Numbered from the stretch's first letter, positions 10,349 through 21,105 are shown. The stretch: 64,000 nucleotides of DNA from Thalassotalea eurytherma (GCF_030161415.1 NZ_BSSU01000002.1:124001-188000), one strand, 5' to 3'. Numbers and translations are program-made. The notes: generated from the letters alone by a model not told the origin.

Positions 10349-11509
10349 CTAACTATTCATTAGGGCAATAATGGCTTGCGCTGATTTTTCATCTGCATTT
10401 TGTTTCAGCTCGTGGTGAATGGATTCAAAACGTGCTATTAATTGAGACTGATCTTCAAACAAGCGTTCTTCAATCGCTTTCGTTAAGTGCTCTACTTTGA
10501 CGTCATGTTGTAAAAATTCTGGCACAATCTCTTCATTGGCTAGTAAATTTGGCAATGAAACCCACTTTAATTTCACCATACGTTTCGCAATTTGCCAGGT
10601 TAATCCATTGACTTTATAACAAACAACCATAGGTCGTTTGACCAAAGCTGCTTCAAGTGTCACTGTGCCTGAAGCAATCAGCAAACAGTCACTGGCAGCC
10701 ATCGCTTGATGAGTTTGTCCAACAACTACATGCACGTTAACTTCAGGTGCTAGCGATTGATGCAACACATTAAACATATCCGCTTTTTCTTGACTGATCA
10801 TCGGCACGACAAATTGAATATTATTATGCTTTTTGAGCAGGGCTTTAGCCGTTTCTAGGTAGTCTGGAATCAAAAGCTTCAGCTCGCCAGAGCGACTGCC
10901 CGGCATTAACGCTACAACCTTTTCATCACCAGCAACATCAAGCCCTAAGGCACTGCGTGCGGTGTTCTTTTCACTTACCATCGGGATTTGTTCAGCAAGT
11001 GTGTGACCGACAAATGTACACGGTACGTTATGTTTGTCGTAGAACGCTTTTTCAAACGGTAACAGCGACAACACCATATTGGTGGCGCGTGCTATTTTAA
11101 AAATACGCTTTTCACGCCATGCCCACACAGAAGGACTCACGTATTGAACTGTTTTAATACCTTTAGCTTTAAGCTTCTCTTCAAGCGTTAAATTAAAGTC
11201 AGGCGCATCAATACCAATAAAAACATCGGGTTGATTAGCACTAAAGTATTCAACTAAAGACTTTCGAACATGCAACAAACGTCGAATTCTGCCAAGTACT
11301 TCTACTATTCCCATGACGGCTAACTCTTCCATATCAAAAAGAGATTCAAAACCTAGGGCAAGCATTTTAGGGCCACCAATACCAATAAATTTGGCATCAG
11401 GGTAATGAGTTTTTAGCTGTGAAATAAGACCTGCACCAAGCGTATCACCTGAGTGTTCTCCAACGACAATGGCAAACGTAGGCGCAGTATCTAAAGTAGA
11501 TGATGTCAT
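10349..11509 (-). CDS. lpxB: Lipid-A-disaccharide synthase
   Basis: LpxB is a GT19 glycosyltransferase that joins UDP-2,3-diacylglucosamine to lipid X, forming the lipid A disaccharide on the inner face of the cytoplasmic membrane. The 386-residue length is typical. Signatures are [15 protein letters not shown] near residue 16, [69 protein letters not shown] and [21 protein letters not shown]. It is 8 nt downstream of lpxA and 2 nt before rnhB in the same operon. Confidence 0.98.
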   Translation of the reverse strand: MTSSTLDTAPTFAIVVGEHSGDTLGAGLISQLKTHYPDAKFIGIGGPKMLALGFESLFDMEELAVMGIVEVLGRIRRLLHVRKSLVEYFSANQPDVFIGIDAPDFNLTLEEKLKAKGIKTVQYVSPSVWAWREKRIFKIARATNMVLSLLPFEKAFYDKHNVPCTFVGHTLAEQIPMVSEKNTARSALGLDVAGDEKVVALMPGSRSGELKLLIPDYLETAKALLKKHNNIQFVVPMISQEKADMFNVLHQSLAPEVNVHVVVGQTHQAMAASDCLLIASGTVTLEAALVKRPMVVCYKVNGLTWQIAKRMVKLKWVSLPNLLANEEIVPEFLQHDVKVEHLTKAIEERLFEDQSQLIARFESIHHELKQNADEKSAQAIIALMNS

Positions 11510-11517
11510 AATCGCGA

Positions 11518-12300
11518 CTATCGAATAATGCCGCGAGCTGAGTCTTTAACAAAGTTAGCAAAATCAGCAACTTGAGGTGTTTGTGATGCTAAACCCTGCA
11601 TTTTCTCTATCGCTTCATCGGCATGCAAGCCTTGACGATATAAAATTTTATATGCTCGACGTACGTTTAAGATAGTTTCTTTATCAAAACCGCGACGTTT
11701 TAAGCCTTCTGAATTCAAACCAAAAGGTGATGCACTGTTGCCTGATGCCATGACAAAAGGCGGAATATCTTTAAGTACAAGCGAAGTGGCACCCACAAAC
11801 GCATGAGAACCAATTTTACAAAACTGGTGAACGCCCGACATACCACCTAAAATAACCCAATCGCCAACTTGTACATGGCCTGCAACAGAGGCATTGTTTG
11901 CCATAATGCAGTGATTACCAATAATACAATCATGGGCAACATGGGTATAAGCCATAAATAAGTTATTAGAGCCTATTGCCGTTAAGCTGTTATCTTGCAC
12001 GGTACCACGCTGAATGGTGGTACATTCACGAAAAATGTTATTGTCGCCAATCGTTAATTGAGTTGGCTCACCGGCATACTTTAAATCTTGGCATTCTTCA
12101 CCAATACTGGCAAATTGAAAGAATCGATTATTTTTACCTACCGTTGTTGGGCCTTTAATAACAACATGGGAATTGATTTGGCAATCATCACCAATTTCAA
12201 CATCAGCGCCAATTAAGCTATAGGCGCCAATACGAACGTTATTACCTATTTTGGCGCCAGGCTCAATAATCGCCGTTTCGTGAATTAAATTGTCTTGCAT
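11518..12300 (-). CDS. lpxA: UDP-N-acetylglucosamine acyltransferase
   Basis: LpxA is the first enzyme of lipid A synthesis; it transfers a hydroxyacyl chain from ACP to the 3-OH of UDP-GlcNAc. The protein is a left-handed beta-helix of hexapeptide repeats (for example IGNNVRIGAYSLIG). The catalytic His lies in THVAHD at residue 123, and a helical C-terminal tail starts at GLKRRGFDKETI. I use the ATG at 12298-12300 (260 aa; E. coli 262), 5 nt after the fabZ stop; an in-frame upstream start would overlap fabZ by 22 nt and add a basic extension absent from the family. Confidence 0.98.
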   Translation of the reverse strand: MQDNLIHETAIIEPGAKIGNNVRIGAYSLIGADVEIGDDCQINSHVVIKGPTTVGKNNRFFQFASIGEECQDLKYAGEPTQLTIGDNNIFRECTTIQRGTVQDNSLTAIGSNNLFMAYTHVAHDCIIGNHCIMANNASVAGHVQVGDWVILGGMSGVHQFCKIGSHAFVGATSLVLKDIPPFVMASGNSASPFGLNSEGLKRRGFDKETILNVRRAYKILYRQGLHADEAIEKMQGLASQTPQVADFANFVKDSARGIIR

Positions 12301-12305
12301 GTTTA

Positions 12306-12776
12306 CTAAAGCTCTCTTCTTGCGCACATTAACTCTGCGCTACAAACTACTTTTCCATCTACTTTTGCTTCACCGTAGTACTTCCACATGTTTCGGCGCT
12401 CTTTTACAAACTCAATATGCAAATGAATCGTATCACCAGGAAATACTGGTCGTTTGAACTTTGCATTGTCTATTGAGGCAAATAAAAACATTTCGCTTTC
12501 GCTTTTAGGGTTGCCTTCTAATTCACTCGTTTTAAACCCTAACACACCACTCGCTTGAGCCATGGCTTCTAAAATCATCACACCTGGGAAAATGGCATAA
12601 TCCGGAAAATGCCCTGTAAATACTGGCTCGTTGATCGTAACGTTTTTAATTGCGTGAATACTTTTACCTGGTTCTAAGTCAACGACTTTATCGACCAGCA
12701 ACATTGGATAACGATGTGGGATTAACGTTTGAATTTCTTCAACGGATAGTGAAATTTGCTTACGTTCCAAGGTCAT
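12306..12776 (-). CDS. fabZ: (3R)-hydroxyacyl-ACP dehydratase FabZ
   Basis: FabZ dehydrates 3-hydroxyacyl-ACP in the fatty-acid elongation cycle and competes with LpxA for hydroxyacyl-ACP, which explains their conserved adjacency. The 156-residue hot-dog-fold protein has the family opening [17 protein letters not shown] (15-31) and the active-site helix [20 protein letters not shown], with His56 and Glu70 as the catalytic pair. It lies 3 nt after lpxD and 5 nt before lpxA. Confidence 0.98.
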   Translation of the reverse strand: MTLERKQISLSVEEIQTLIPHRYPMLLVDKVVDLEPGKSIHAIKNVTINEPVFTGHFPDYAIFPGVMILEAMAQASGVLGFKTSELEGNPKSESEMFLFASIDNAKFKRPVFPGDTIHLHIEFVKERRNMWKYYGEAKVDGKVVCSAELMCARREL

Positions 12777-12779
12777 TCC

Positions 12780-13826
12780 TTACTTATCTTCTTTATTTAA
12801 AGACTCTACTTGAGAGCTTAAGGTCTTAACTTGCTTTTGAAGAGTCTCTAATCGATTAATTCTTGCATTGGCTTTTTGCCACGCTCTATTTGGCTGAGCA
12901 GGTAAACCCGATGAGTATACGCCAGCCTGTGTCGTGCTTTTTGTTACCATTGCCATGCCAGTAAAAATAGAGCCATCAGCAATATTAATATGACCATTAA
13001 CACCTACCATGCCACCAAACATGCATTGTTTGCCAACGGTTGTGCTTCCCGCAATGATTGTACCACCTGCAATACAGGTGTTTTCACCTACGACAACATT
13101 GTGAGCTAAATGAATTTGATTATCTAAAATTACACCATCTTCAATAATAGTGTCTTCGAGTGCGCCTCGATCAATCGTAACACTCGCACCTATTTCAACT
13201 CGGTCGCCTACGACTACACCACCAAGTTGAGGAATTTTGATCCAGTTGCCCTTGTCATTAGCATAACCAAAACCATCACTACCAATAACCGTATTCGCTT
13301 GTACTAAACAATCTTGACCAATCGTAACGCCATGGTAAACACTGACATTGGCCCATAACTTCGAGTTATCACCAATTTTAGTGGCTTTACCAACAAAACA
13401 ACCAGCGCCAATAATCGCACCGTTACCTAGCACGACGTTGTCTTCAATCACCGCATTGGCACCAATACAAACCCCCTGACCTAATTGAGCCGACTCGCTA
13501 ATAATAGCACTTGGGTGAATATTTGTAGCCGGCGCAGGTGTGGTGTCAAGAAGCTGTGCAACTTTAGCAAAGCCTACGTAGGGGTTATCTAACACTAACG
13601 CATTTGTAGGGCACTCATCGACAGACGCTGGTGACAAAATTACCGCAGTAGCGCTGGTACCGGCCAATTGATCTTTATATTTTGCATTACTCAAAAAAGT
13701 GATCTGACCTGTTTGGGCATTTGCTAGGGTCGATAAACTAGAAACGGAGCAACTGTCATTTCCATGAACAGTGGCTCCGATTTTTTGCGCTAGCTCAGCT
13801 AGCGTATAATTTGCAATATTGCTCAT
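12780..13826 (-). CDS. lpxD: UDP-3-O-(3-hydroxyacyl)glucosamine N-acyltransferase
   Basis: LpxD catalyses the third lipid A step, N-acylating UDP-3-O-acylglucosamine with a hydroxyacyl-ACP. The 348-residue protein has an N-terminal uridine-binding domain (TLAELAQKIGATVHG, then TGQITFLSNAKYKDQL), a long hexapeptide beta-helix, the catalytic-site segment HLAHNVVVGENTCIAGG, and a C-terminal coiled coil (ARINRLETLQKQVKTLSSQV). Its ATG overlaps the last base of the skp stop codon (TAATG), implying coupled translation. Confidence 0.98.
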   Translation of the reverse strand: MSNIANYTLAELAQKIGATVHGNDSCSVSSLSTLANAQTGQITFLSNAKYKDQLAGTSATAVILSPASVDECPTNALVLDNPYVGFAKVAQLLDTTPAPATNIHPSAIISESAQLGQGVCIGANAVIEDNVVLGNGAIIGAGCFVGKATKIGDNSKLWANVSVYHGVTIGQDCLVQANTVIGSDGFGYANDKGNWIKIPQLGGVVVGDRVEIGASVTIDRGALEDTIIEDGVILDNQIHLAHNVVVGENTCIAGGTIIAGSTTVGKQCMFGGMVGVNGHINIADGSIFTGMAMVTKSTTQAGVYSSGLPAQPNRAWQKANARINRLETLQKQVKTLSSQVESLNKEDK

Positions 13827-14344
13827 TACTGTAATTTACTAACTTGCTCTACTACTTTTGAAGTTAAGTCAGCGTCAGGCTTAGCAAAAACAACTGCTTT
13901 TTGTTCTACAATGATGTCGAACTTTTCTTGATCAGCAAGGTTGTTAACCGCTTGACGAACCAAAGCTAAGATTTTGTTCGTTTCTTCGTTTTGACGCATC
14001 TGAATCTTTTGTTGTAACGCTTTACCTTTAGTTTGGTAATTTTGGAACAACTCAGCGATTTGCTTATTTAACTCTTCTTTTTCTTTTTCGCTCATTAATG
14101 CACCATCACGCTTTTGCTTTTCTTGATAGTACTTAATGTCTTTTTCAATTTGCGCTACTTCAGCTGTCTCATCTTTAAATTCAGCATTTAATGCCTGAAC
14201 CATAGCTGCAGATTGTGGTAATTGCTTCATAATCGCTTGCACGTTAACAACACCTAATTTTTGGTCTGCTGCCATTGCTGCAGTTGATAATAGGGCTGTT
14301 GATGCTACGGCTGCGATAGCAGCTGTTTTAAATAACTTTTTCAA
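13826..14344 (-). CDS. skp: Periplasmic chaperone Skp/OmpH
   Basis: Skp holds unfolded outer-membrane proteins in the periplasm on the way to BamA. The 172-residue product has a classical signal peptide (MKKLFKTAAIAAVASTALLS, cleavage after AMA near residue 25). KLGVVNVQAIMKQLPQ follows, then long Glu/Lys/Gln-rich helices (about 45-130) that form the chaperone tentacles, and a C-terminal strand region. The start is TTG at 14342-14344, supported by AGGAG 6 nt upstream. It lies directly downstream of bamA. Confidence 0.95.
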   Translation of the reverse strand: MKKLFKTAAIAAVASTALLSTAAMAADQKLGVVNVQAIMKQLPQSAAMVQALNAEFKDETAEVAQIEKDIKYYQEKQKRDGALMSEKEKEELNKQIAELFQNYQTKGKALQQKIQMRQNEETNKILALVRQAVNNLADQEKFDIIVEQKAVVFAKPDADLTSKVVEQVSKLQ

Positions 14345-14384
14345 ATCTATCTCCTAAAAAAAATTTGTTACTTAGACTTTATTA

Positions 14385-16862
14385 TTAGAATGTTTGTCCA
14401 ATATTGAAACTAAAGAAACTGGTATCATCATCTTCTTGCTCTTTTAATGCTTTAGCAAAGCTAAATACCATAGGTCCCATTGGTGAAATCCACTGTACAG
14501 ATAAACCGGCTGAGCTACGGAATGTGTCAATATCAGAGTAGTCGACAATCTTGTTAAACTGATCCTGATCTAAATCACGGTAATCGTCAATATTAAATTC
14601 AGTATCCCATACGTTACCAATGTCTATAAATAAACTTGTACGTACACTATTACCATATGATTCATCAATCACAGGCACAGGGAATATCAATTCCAAACCA
14701 CCTAGTGCTAATGCGTTACCACCAACTGAGCGTTGAGATAAATCAATAACATCATGATCTGGACCTAAACAACAACCACTTGAGCCACCGGCAGGATCTG
14801 GGCTACCCGGAATTTGTTGCGGGTAACGATAAATCGCTCGAGGACCAACGGTGTTGTTTTCAAAGCCACGTAAGGTGTCATTACCACCCGCTCTGAAGTT
14901 CTCCCAAAATGGTAATAACTGATCATTGCCATTTACTTTGCTATAACCGTTACCATAACCTAACTCTAATCTTGTTAAGAATGACCATTTTTGGTTACGA
15001 GTCAGCGGGAAATACCACTTACCATCAAAGTTAAGTTTAAAGTAATTAACATCTGAATTTGGTGTAGTCACCTTACCAGATAACGCCATTGATGAACCCG
15101 CTGTAGGGAATGTACCACGGTTTAACGTCACACGTGAAATTGAAGACGATAAATCAAAGGTTTTAAACTTCAGCTGTGCATCTGGGTTATTAGGATCTGA
15201 GTAAATTTCATAGAAGTTAGAAATTTGCTCATAGGTTTCTAATTGTGTGATGCCGTTACTCTTGTACGAAACACCCCAGTTGATACGGGTATATTCGTTA
15301 ATGGGGTAGCCTAACGTTAAGCCAACACCGTATGTCTGGTTGTTATACTGTACAAGGTTAGCATTTCCTGCATCGAATTCTTGGTAGAAAATGTTACCAC
15401 CAAGCGAGACACCATCAACGGTAAAGTATGGATCGGTATAAGATACTGATGCTGACTGAGAATATGTCACCGTATTGATATTAAAACCTAATCGGTTACC
15501 AGTACCTAAAAAGTTATTTTGCTGAATACCAGCATTCAAACTTAACTTAGTTGTTGAACCGTAACCAACACCCGCAGTAAATGAACCTGATGGCTGCTCT
15601 TTAATGTTGAAATCGATATCAACTAAGTCGTCTTCATTTGGTAATTGGTTTGTTTCAAACTCAACCGTTTCAATGTAAGGCAAACGAGCAATACGCGCCT
15701 TTGAACCTTCAACATTTGAGTTTGATAACCATGCACCTTCAAATTGGCGTAACTCACGACGTAATACATCATCAGCGGTAACATGGTTACCTTCAAAGTT
15801 GATACGGTTTACGTAGATACGTTTACCAGGGTCTACCGAAAGCGTCAGTTTTACGGTTTTATCTTCATCATTAATATCAGGGATAACTGTTACTTTAGGA
15901 TAAGCGTAACCGAATCGACCTAGGAACTTACTGATAGAGTCTTCAGTATAGGTAACCAAAGCACCGTTATATAGTTCATCTGTCCTTAATGGGTTAATTG
16001 CTTCAATTGTTTTTTCAAAGCCAGCCATATCACCCATGTAGTCGATTTCACTGATAGTGTACTTTTCACCTTCAGTCACGTTAAGCGTGATATAAACACC
16101 TTTTTTATCGGGTGTCATTGAAACCTGGGTTGAGTCAACTTTAAAGCGTAAGTAACCCTTATCAAGATAGTGAGAGTTTATGGTCTCCATATCACCTTGT
16201 AAGGTTTGCTTTTGATAGCGATCTTGTGCCATGAAGTTCCACCAAGGAGAACCGAAGGTTAATTCAATGTTTTCCAATACCTCGGCATCAGAAAACACTT
16301 CATTACCAACCACGTTAATTTGTTCAATTGAAGCGGCATCGCCCTCATCAAAATTAAACTTAATTTTTACACGGTTTCGAGGTAAGTGGGTGACTTCAGC
16401 GGTTACGTCAGCGTTATACTTTCCAACACTGTGGTAAAAGTCTTCAAGGCCTTTTTCGATACCTGAAATAACGGTACTATCTAACGTTTCACCAACACGG
16501 ATATCACTACTATCAAGACTTTCAGTTAACTGTTCATCTTTTAGATCTTTGTTACCTTCGTATTCTATTTCACTAATGGTTTCACGTTCTTGAATTTTAA
16601 AAATTAAACGCGTGCCATCTCTAAAAACGGCAATATTGTTAAAGTGACCTGATTTATAAAGTGACTTAATTGATTGCGAAATACGAAATTCATTTAAAGT
16701 GTCACCTACGTTAAAAGGAATATGCGTAAGCGCAGCACCTAGTGCTACACGTTGCAATCCTTGGACGTCAATATCCGTCACAATAAATTCTGGTTCAGCT
16801 GCTGTCGCTGTAGTTCCTAATGTGCCTAATAATACGGCTAAGGCTATTTTTTTAATTGTCAT
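14385..16862 (-). CDS. bamA: Outer membrane protein assembly factor BamA
   Basis: BamA is the central Omp85-family component that folds and inserts beta-barrel proteins. The 825-residue precursor has a signal peptide (about 1-22), five periplasmic POTRA domains (about 23-425) and a C-terminal 16-strand barrel. The lid-loop motif is visible as LRGFENNTVGPRAIYRY near residue 670, and the protein ends in aromatic Phe as barrel proteins do (SFFSFNIGQTF). In the same loop the protein has adjacent cysteines (GGSSGCCLGPD), where E. coli BamA has a spaced cysteine pair. The gene sits between rseP and skp. Confidence 0.98.
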   Translation of the reverse strand: MTIKKIALAVLLGTLGTTATAAEPEFIVTDIDVQGLQRVALGAALTHIPFNVGDTLNEFRISQSIKSLYKSGHFNNIAVFRDGTRLIFKIQERETISEIEYEGNKDLKDEQLTESLDSSDIRVGETLDSTVISGIEKGLEDFYHSVGKYNADVTAEVTHLPRNRVKIKFNFDEGDAASIEQINVVGNEVFSDAEVLENIELTFGSPWWNFMAQDRYQKQTLQGDMETINSHYLDKGYLRFKVDSTQVSMTPDKKGVYITLNVTEGEKYTISEIDYMGDMAGFEKTIEAINPLRTDELYNGALVTYTEDSISKFLGRFGYAYPKVTVIPDINDEDKTVKLTLSVDPGKRIYVNRINFEGNHVTADDVLRRELRQFEGAWLSNSNVEGSKARIARLPYIETVEFETNQLPNEDDLVDIDFNIKEQPSGSFTAGVGYGSTTKLSLNAGIQQNNFLGTGNRLGFNINTVTYSQSASVSYTDPYFTVDGVSLGGNIFYQEFDAGNANLVQYNNQTYGVGLTLGYPINEYTRINWGVSYKSNGITQLETYEQISNFYEIYSDPNNPDAQLKFKTFDLSSSISRVTLNRGTFPTAGSSMALSGKVTTPNSDVNYFKLNFDGKWYFPLTRNQKWSFLTRLELGYGNGYSKVNGNDQLLPFWENFRAGGNDTLRGFENNTVGPRAIYRYPQQIPGSPDPAGGSSGCCLGPDHDVIDLSQRSVGGNALALGGLELIFPVPVIDESYGNSVRTSLFIDIGNVWDTEFNIDDYRDLDQDQFNKIVDYSDIDTFRSSAGLSVQWISPMGPMVFSFAKALKEQEDDDTSFFSFNIGQTF

Positions 16863-16884
16863 ACTCAGTTTATTCTACTTCTGT

Positions 16885-18252
16885 TTACAGCCGTGAGATG
16901 TCATTAACTATTGCGATGCTCATTAAGGCTAATAAAATTAACGCACCGAATCGAAAACCCATTTCTTGTATTTTTTCAGGAACAGGCTTTCCTGTTAAAA
17001 GTTCTATAAGGTAATAAAGTAAGTGCCCGCCATCAAGTACTGGAAGGGGTAAAAGGTTAATTATTCCCAAATTAATGCTAATTAAGGCTAAAAAGCTTAA
17101 AAAATACACAATTCCATAACCCGCACTTGAACCTGCTCCTTGGGCTATTGATATTGGACCACTTAAATTATTTACCGAAACATCGCCCGTTATGAGTTTG
17201 CCTATCATGTCGAAACTTAACGTAATTAACTGCCATGTTTTGCCTAAAGCTTGTGGTAGCGCTTCAAGTGGACCATAGGTTAAGTCAATTAAGTATTCTT
17301 CAGGATATGGCTCGCTTTTAGGAGAGACGCCAAGGTAACCTTGTTCTTTCCCGTTTACTGTTCTACTTGCCAGCTTGACGGGTATTGTTAGTTCTTCGAC
17401 CGTTGAATTTTGCTTACGTTCAACTGTAAGTAAAACTTCTTCATCGGCGTATTCTTTTATTGAATTAGAGAGCAACTGCCAATCATCTTTTATCGCAATG
17501 CCATTAAATGCAGTGATGTAATCACCAACAAGCAAACCTGCGTCACCAGCGGGTGTTCCCTTACCCACAGCAATCAGCTCAGGCTTAGTATTCGTTTGAT
17601 AAGGTTTGATCCCTAAACTCGCTAATGACGATTGCTGCTCAGGCTGAAAACTCCACTCGCTTGTATTGAGTACATAAGGTTTTTGAAATTGGCTATCAGG
17701 CAATTGCGCTGTTAATGCGATGGTATCATTACCAATTTGACTAACTATCGCTAAATTAACATCTTGCCAATCACGTGTACGCTGACCGTCTATTGAAATG
17801 ATTTCAGAACGCTCGGGGACATTGACCTGAGCAAATATTGAGTTTGGCTCCGCTTCACCAACAATAGGTTTAACACTTGGAACACCAATTAAAAACATTA
17901 AATAAAATGCGAATATCGCAAAAATAAAATTAGCGATAGGACCTGCGGCAACAACCGCAATACGTTGGTAAACAGATTTACTATTGAAGGTAACATGCTG
18001 ATCTTCTGGTGCGACATCGTCAACACGTTCATCGAGCATTTTTACGTAACCACCAAGGGGAATAAGTGCTACGACAAACTCAGTACCTGTTTTGTCAACT
18101 TTGCGCCAAATTGGCTTACCAAAGCCAACTGAAAAACGTATCACTTTGATACCGTTTTTACGCGCTACCCAATAATGGCCGTATTCGTGAACCGTCACCA
18201 ATATTCCAAGGGCTACGACAAATGAGGCTAAATTCCAGAAAAAATCAAACAT
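16885..18252 (-). CDS. rseP: Site-2 zinc metalloprotease RseP
   Basis: RseP performs the second, intramembrane cut of anti-sigma RseA during envelope stress and removes remnant signal peptides. The zinc site is VTVHEYGHYWVA, with His22, Glu23 and His26 at the same numbers as in E. coli; the third ligand is Asp407 in LLPLPVLDGGHLL. Two PDZ domains lie between (about 115-310), including the carboxylate-binding loops around SIFAQVNVPERSEIISIDGQ and GKGTPAGDAGLLVGDYI. The length is 455 residues (E. coli 450). It is 4 nt downstream of dxr and 22 nt upstream of bamA. Confidence 0.98.
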   Translation of the reverse strand: MFDFFWNLASFVVALGILVTVHEYGHYWVARKNGIKVIRFSVGFGKPIWRKVDKTGTEFVVALIPLGGYVKMLDERVDDVAPEDQHVTFNSKSVYQRIAVVAAGPIANFIFAIFAFYLMFLIGVPSVKPIVGEAEPNSIFAQVNVPERSEIISIDGQRTRDWQDVNLAIVSQIGNDTIALTAQLPDSQFQKPYVLNTSEWSFQPEQQSSLASLGIKPYQTNTKPELIAVGKGTPAGDAGLLVGDYITAFNGIAIKDDWQLLSNSIKEYADEEVLLTVERKQNSTVEELTIPVKLASRTVNGKEQGYLGVSPKSEPYPEEYLIDLTYGPLEALPQALGKTWQLITLSFDMIGKLITGDVSVNNLSGPISIAQGAGSSAGYGIVYFLSFLALISINLGIINLLPLPVLDGGHLLYYLIELLTGKPVPEKIQEMGFRFGALILLALMSIAIVNDISRL

Positions 18253-18256
18253 GGCG

Positions 18257-19450
18257 TTACTGCATTGCTTTTAGAGTAGTTATGGCAAATTCTCTTGCTC
18301 GACCATCTAAGTCAAGCACGTCGTCGATTGTTATTACTTGTTCTAAGACAAACTTTTTAACTGAAGTTTCATTTATTTTAAAAATATCAGTAAATTTAAT
18401 TTGCTCATTCAAAAATGCTTCAACGGCTATTTCATTTGCAGCGTTAAGCGCAGTGCAAGCAGCCTGCCCAGCTTTACATGCCTCGATAGCCAACTTTAAG
18501 TTTGGATATCTTTCAAAGTCAGGCGCTTGAAAGTCAAAAGATGCTGTTGTGAAAAAGTCTAGATTATCAACACCAGCGTCAACCCGCTTTGGATAGGCAA
18601 GTGCATGAGCGATTGGCGTGCGCATATCTGGATTTCCCATTTGCGCTAATACACTACCATCTTTATATTGCACCATTGAATGAATAGTAGATTGAGGATG
18701 AAGAACAACCTGAATGTCTTCAGGCGCAACATTAAACAACCATTTAGCTTCTATAAATTCTAAGCCTTTATTCATCATGGTTGCAGAATCAACCGAAATT
18801 TTTCGTCCCATATCCCAATTTGGGTGCTTACACGCTTGTGCAGGCGTAATGGTATCAAAATCTGCTAATGGGTATGTTCTAAATGGACCACCAGACCCCG
18901 TTAATAAAAGCTTGTTAACGCCATTATCTTTTAGCTGACATTCACCAACGTGTTGTTGTTCAGCCCAAGGTAAACATTGATAAATCGCATTATGTTCACT
19001 ATCAATCGGTAATAGCGTCGCATTTGATTGCTTTAAAGCATCAATAAATATTTTACCAGAGGTGACTAACGCTTCTTTATTGGCTAACAACACGCGTTTG
19101 TCGGCTTTGATTGCTTGGTAAGTAGGTAAGAGCCCCGCTGCACCAACAATTGCAGCCATAATGGTATCGGTTGACTCATCAACCACTAATTCACAAAGTG
19201 CAGCTTCGCCTGAAAGCACTTCAATTGATAAGTTAGCATCGTTCAGTCGCTGGGCAAGTTCTTTAGCGTGAGGCTCTGATACTAACGCTACACGACGAGG
19301 AGAAAAGGTTCGACACTGTTCAAAGATAACATCAACATTAGTATTAGCAGCTAAGCTTGCCACTTGAAATAACTCAGGGTTACGTTGGATAACATCAAGC
19401 GTACTAACACCTATAGAGCCTGTTGACCCTAAAATACAAATTTGATGCAT
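18257..19450 (-). CDS. dxr: 1-deoxy-D-xylulose 5-phosphate reductoisomerase
   Basis: Dxr makes 2-C-methyl-D-erythritol 4-phosphate with NADPH, the first committed step of the MEP isoprenoid pathway. The 397-residue protein opens with the Rossmann motif [15 protein letters not shown]. It has [22 protein letters not shown] (metal-binding Asp/Glu), the flexible-loop segment [21 protein letters not shown], and [20 protein letters not shown]. Here it lies between cdsA and rseP, whereas in E. coli it lies between frr and uppS. Its isoprenoid products feed UppS, encoded two genes upstream. Confidence 0.98.
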   Translation of the reverse strand: MHQICILGSTGSIGVSTLDVIQRNPELFQVASLAANTNVDVIFEQCRTFSPRRVALVSEPHAKELAQRLNDANLSIEVLSGEAALCELVVDESTDTIMAAIVGAAGLLPTYQAIKADKRVLLANKEALVTSGKIFIDALKQSNATLLPIDSEHNAIYQCLPWAEQQHVGECQLKDNGVNKLLLTGSGGPFRTYPLADFDTITPAQACKHPNWDMGRKISVDSATMMNKGLEFIEAKWLFNVAPEDIQVVLHPQSTIHSMVQYKDGSVLAQMGNPDMRTPIAHALAYPKRVDAGVDNLDFFTTASFDFQAPDFERYPNLKLAIEACKAGQAACTALNAANEIAVEAFLNEQIKFTDIFKINETSVKKFVLEQVITIDDVLDLDGRAREFAITTLKAMQ

Positions 19451-19453
19451 AAA

Positions 19454-20320
19454 TTACCAACCAATGAAGATATAGCAGAGCGCGAAAACAGGTGCAGTAG
19501 ACGTTAGACTGTCTATACGATCTAAAATACCACCATGGCCTGGTAAAATACTGCCTGAATCCTTAACACCGGCTTGGCGTTTAAACATGCTTTCGTTTAA
19601 ATCACCTAACACTGAAATAGTGGTAATTAACATGGTAACTAACAGTACTTGCGTAAATTGCGTTGAATTCCATTCAAGTACATAACCAACTGCTACAACT
19701 AATAAACACGCGCTAACGACACCACCGATAAACCCTTCAAGCGTTTTACCAGGGCTCACATTCGGCATAAGCTTATGTTTACCTATCGATTTACCGACAA
19801 AATATGCGCCTATATCTGCAGACCAAACCAAGCCAAATAAAAACATCATGAGCTGTGCACCATGATAAGGGTCGGATGAATAATCTACACTTCGAACAAT
19901 CATTAAAGCAAACCCTGCAGGCACAAGCGTTAGCCAACCAAACACACCACGCACACTGCGGTGACTTGACCAAAACGCACTGCATTTAGGGTAAACAAAC
20001 GTTAAAAAGGCAGAAAGTAACCACCATATAGAGGCTACCCACAAAACAATTTTAGCGTTAGCCGCGATGTTTCCTTCAGGTGTCCATAATTGGTCGATGG
20101 GCATAAATGAGAACAATAGACCTAACAGGACAACATTCGATAAACTAAATAGCATGCGTTTACCTTTTGAAGTAATGCCCATTAAAGGACCCCACTCCCA
20201 AGCACCTAAGCCGATTAATACGAAGAGTAACCAAGCAAAATTTTGCAATGACAGGTAAAAAATAGCTGCAATAGCACAAGGTGCTAATACGACTGCAGTT
20301 AATACGCGTTTAAGTAACAA
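19454..20320 (-). CDS. cdsA: Phosphatidate cytidylyltransferase
   Basis: CdsA makes CDP-diacylglycerol from phosphatidate and CTP in the inner membrane, the branch point of phospholipid synthesis. The protein has about eight membrane helices and the family signature SVLGDLNESMFKRQAGVKDS followed by LPGHGGILDRIDSL. I place the start at TTG 20318-20320 (288 aa, E. coli 285) because AAGGA lies 7 nt upstream and the resulting MLLKRVLTAV aligns with the family N-terminus; an in-frame ATG further upstream would overlap uppS by 65 nt. The gap to uppS is 16 nt. Confidence 0.95.
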   Translation of the reverse strand: MLLKRVLTAVVLAPCAIAAIFYLSLQNFAWLLFVLIGLGAWEWGPLMGITSKGKRMLFSLSNVVLLGLLFSFMPIDQLWTPEGNIAANAKIVLWVASIWWLLSAFLTFVYPKCSAFWSSHRSVRGVFGWLTLVPAGFALMIVRSVDYSSDPYHGAQLMMFLFGLVWSADIGAYFVGKSIGKHKLMPNVSPGKTLEGFIGGVVSACLLVVAVGYVLEWNSTQFTQVLLVTMLITTISVLGDLNESMFKRQAGVKDSGSILPGHGGILDRIDSLTSTAPVFALCYIFIGW

Positions 20321-20336
20321 GGGGTAATCCTTTTTA

Positions 20337-21089
20337 TTATTTCTGTTTAACTTGATCGCCGGTTTTACCAAAACGTCGTTCACGTTGTGTAAACGCCTCA
20401 AGCGCTAATTGGAACTGCTTCTCGTCAAAGTCAGGCCATAACGTTTCGGTAAAATAAAACTCCGCATATGCAGATTGCCACAGTAAAAAGTTACTAATGC
20501 GGTAATCGCCACCGGTTCTAATTAACAAATCAAGCTCGGCAAACTCAGATAAAGATGTTTGTTCATCTAGTGTTTGCTCTGTTATTTCATCAAGGGCCAA
20601 TTCATCATTTTGAACCCTTTGAGCTAACTTTTTCGCCGCTTGGGTTATATCCCAACGACCACCATAGTTAGCGGCAATAGATAATACCATGCCGGTATTG
20701 TTTTCGGTTAATGATTCAGCTTTTGCGATATTGCGCTTTAACTTATCAGAAAAGCGAGACAAATCACCAATCACTTTGAACCGAATATCATTTTTATGTA
20801 AGCGCTTAACCTCTTTCGTTAAGACATACATAAACAAATCCATAAGTACTGAAACTTCTTGTTCTGGACGTTGCCAGTTTTCACTACTAAAAGCAAATAA
20901 AGTTAGCGCCTTTACGCCTAGCTTTCTAGCCGTTGACACGGTTGAGCGAACACTTTCTACACCCGCTTTATGACCAGCAACTCTTTTATTTCCTCGCATT
21001 TGCGCCCAACGACCATTCCCATCCATGATGATTGCAACATGCTTAGGAATAATAATGTCTTGTTGTACAGCCGCAATAGTTTCGCCCAC
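20337..21089 (-). CDS. uppS: Undecaprenyl diphosphate synthase
   Basis: UppS elongates farnesyl diphosphate with eight isopentenyl units to make the C55 carrier for peptidoglycan and O-antigen. Visible motifs are [14 protein letters not shown] (catalytic Asp23), [25 protein letters not shown], and the C-terminal [18 protein letters not shown] with [14 protein letters not shown]. The start is GTG at 21087-21089, placed by AAGGAG 5 nt upstream; an in-frame TTG further upstream lacks an SD. This SD lies immediately after the terminator-like hairpin that follows frr. The product is 250 residues. Confidence 0.97.
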   Translation of the reverse strand: MGETIAAVQQDIIIPKHVAIIMDGNGRWAQMRGNKRVAGHKAGVESVRSTVSTARKLGVKALTLFAFSSENWQRPEQEVSVLMDLFMYVLTKEVKRLHKNDIRFKVIGDLSRFSDKLKRNIAKAESLTENNTGMVLSIAANYGGRWDITQAAKKLAQRVQNDELALDEITEQTLDEQTSLSEFAELDLLIRTGGDYRISNFLLWQSAYAEFYFTETLWPDFDEKQFQLALEAFTQRERRFGKTGDQVKQK

Positions 21090-21105
21090 GTTAACTCCTT
21101 TATAC

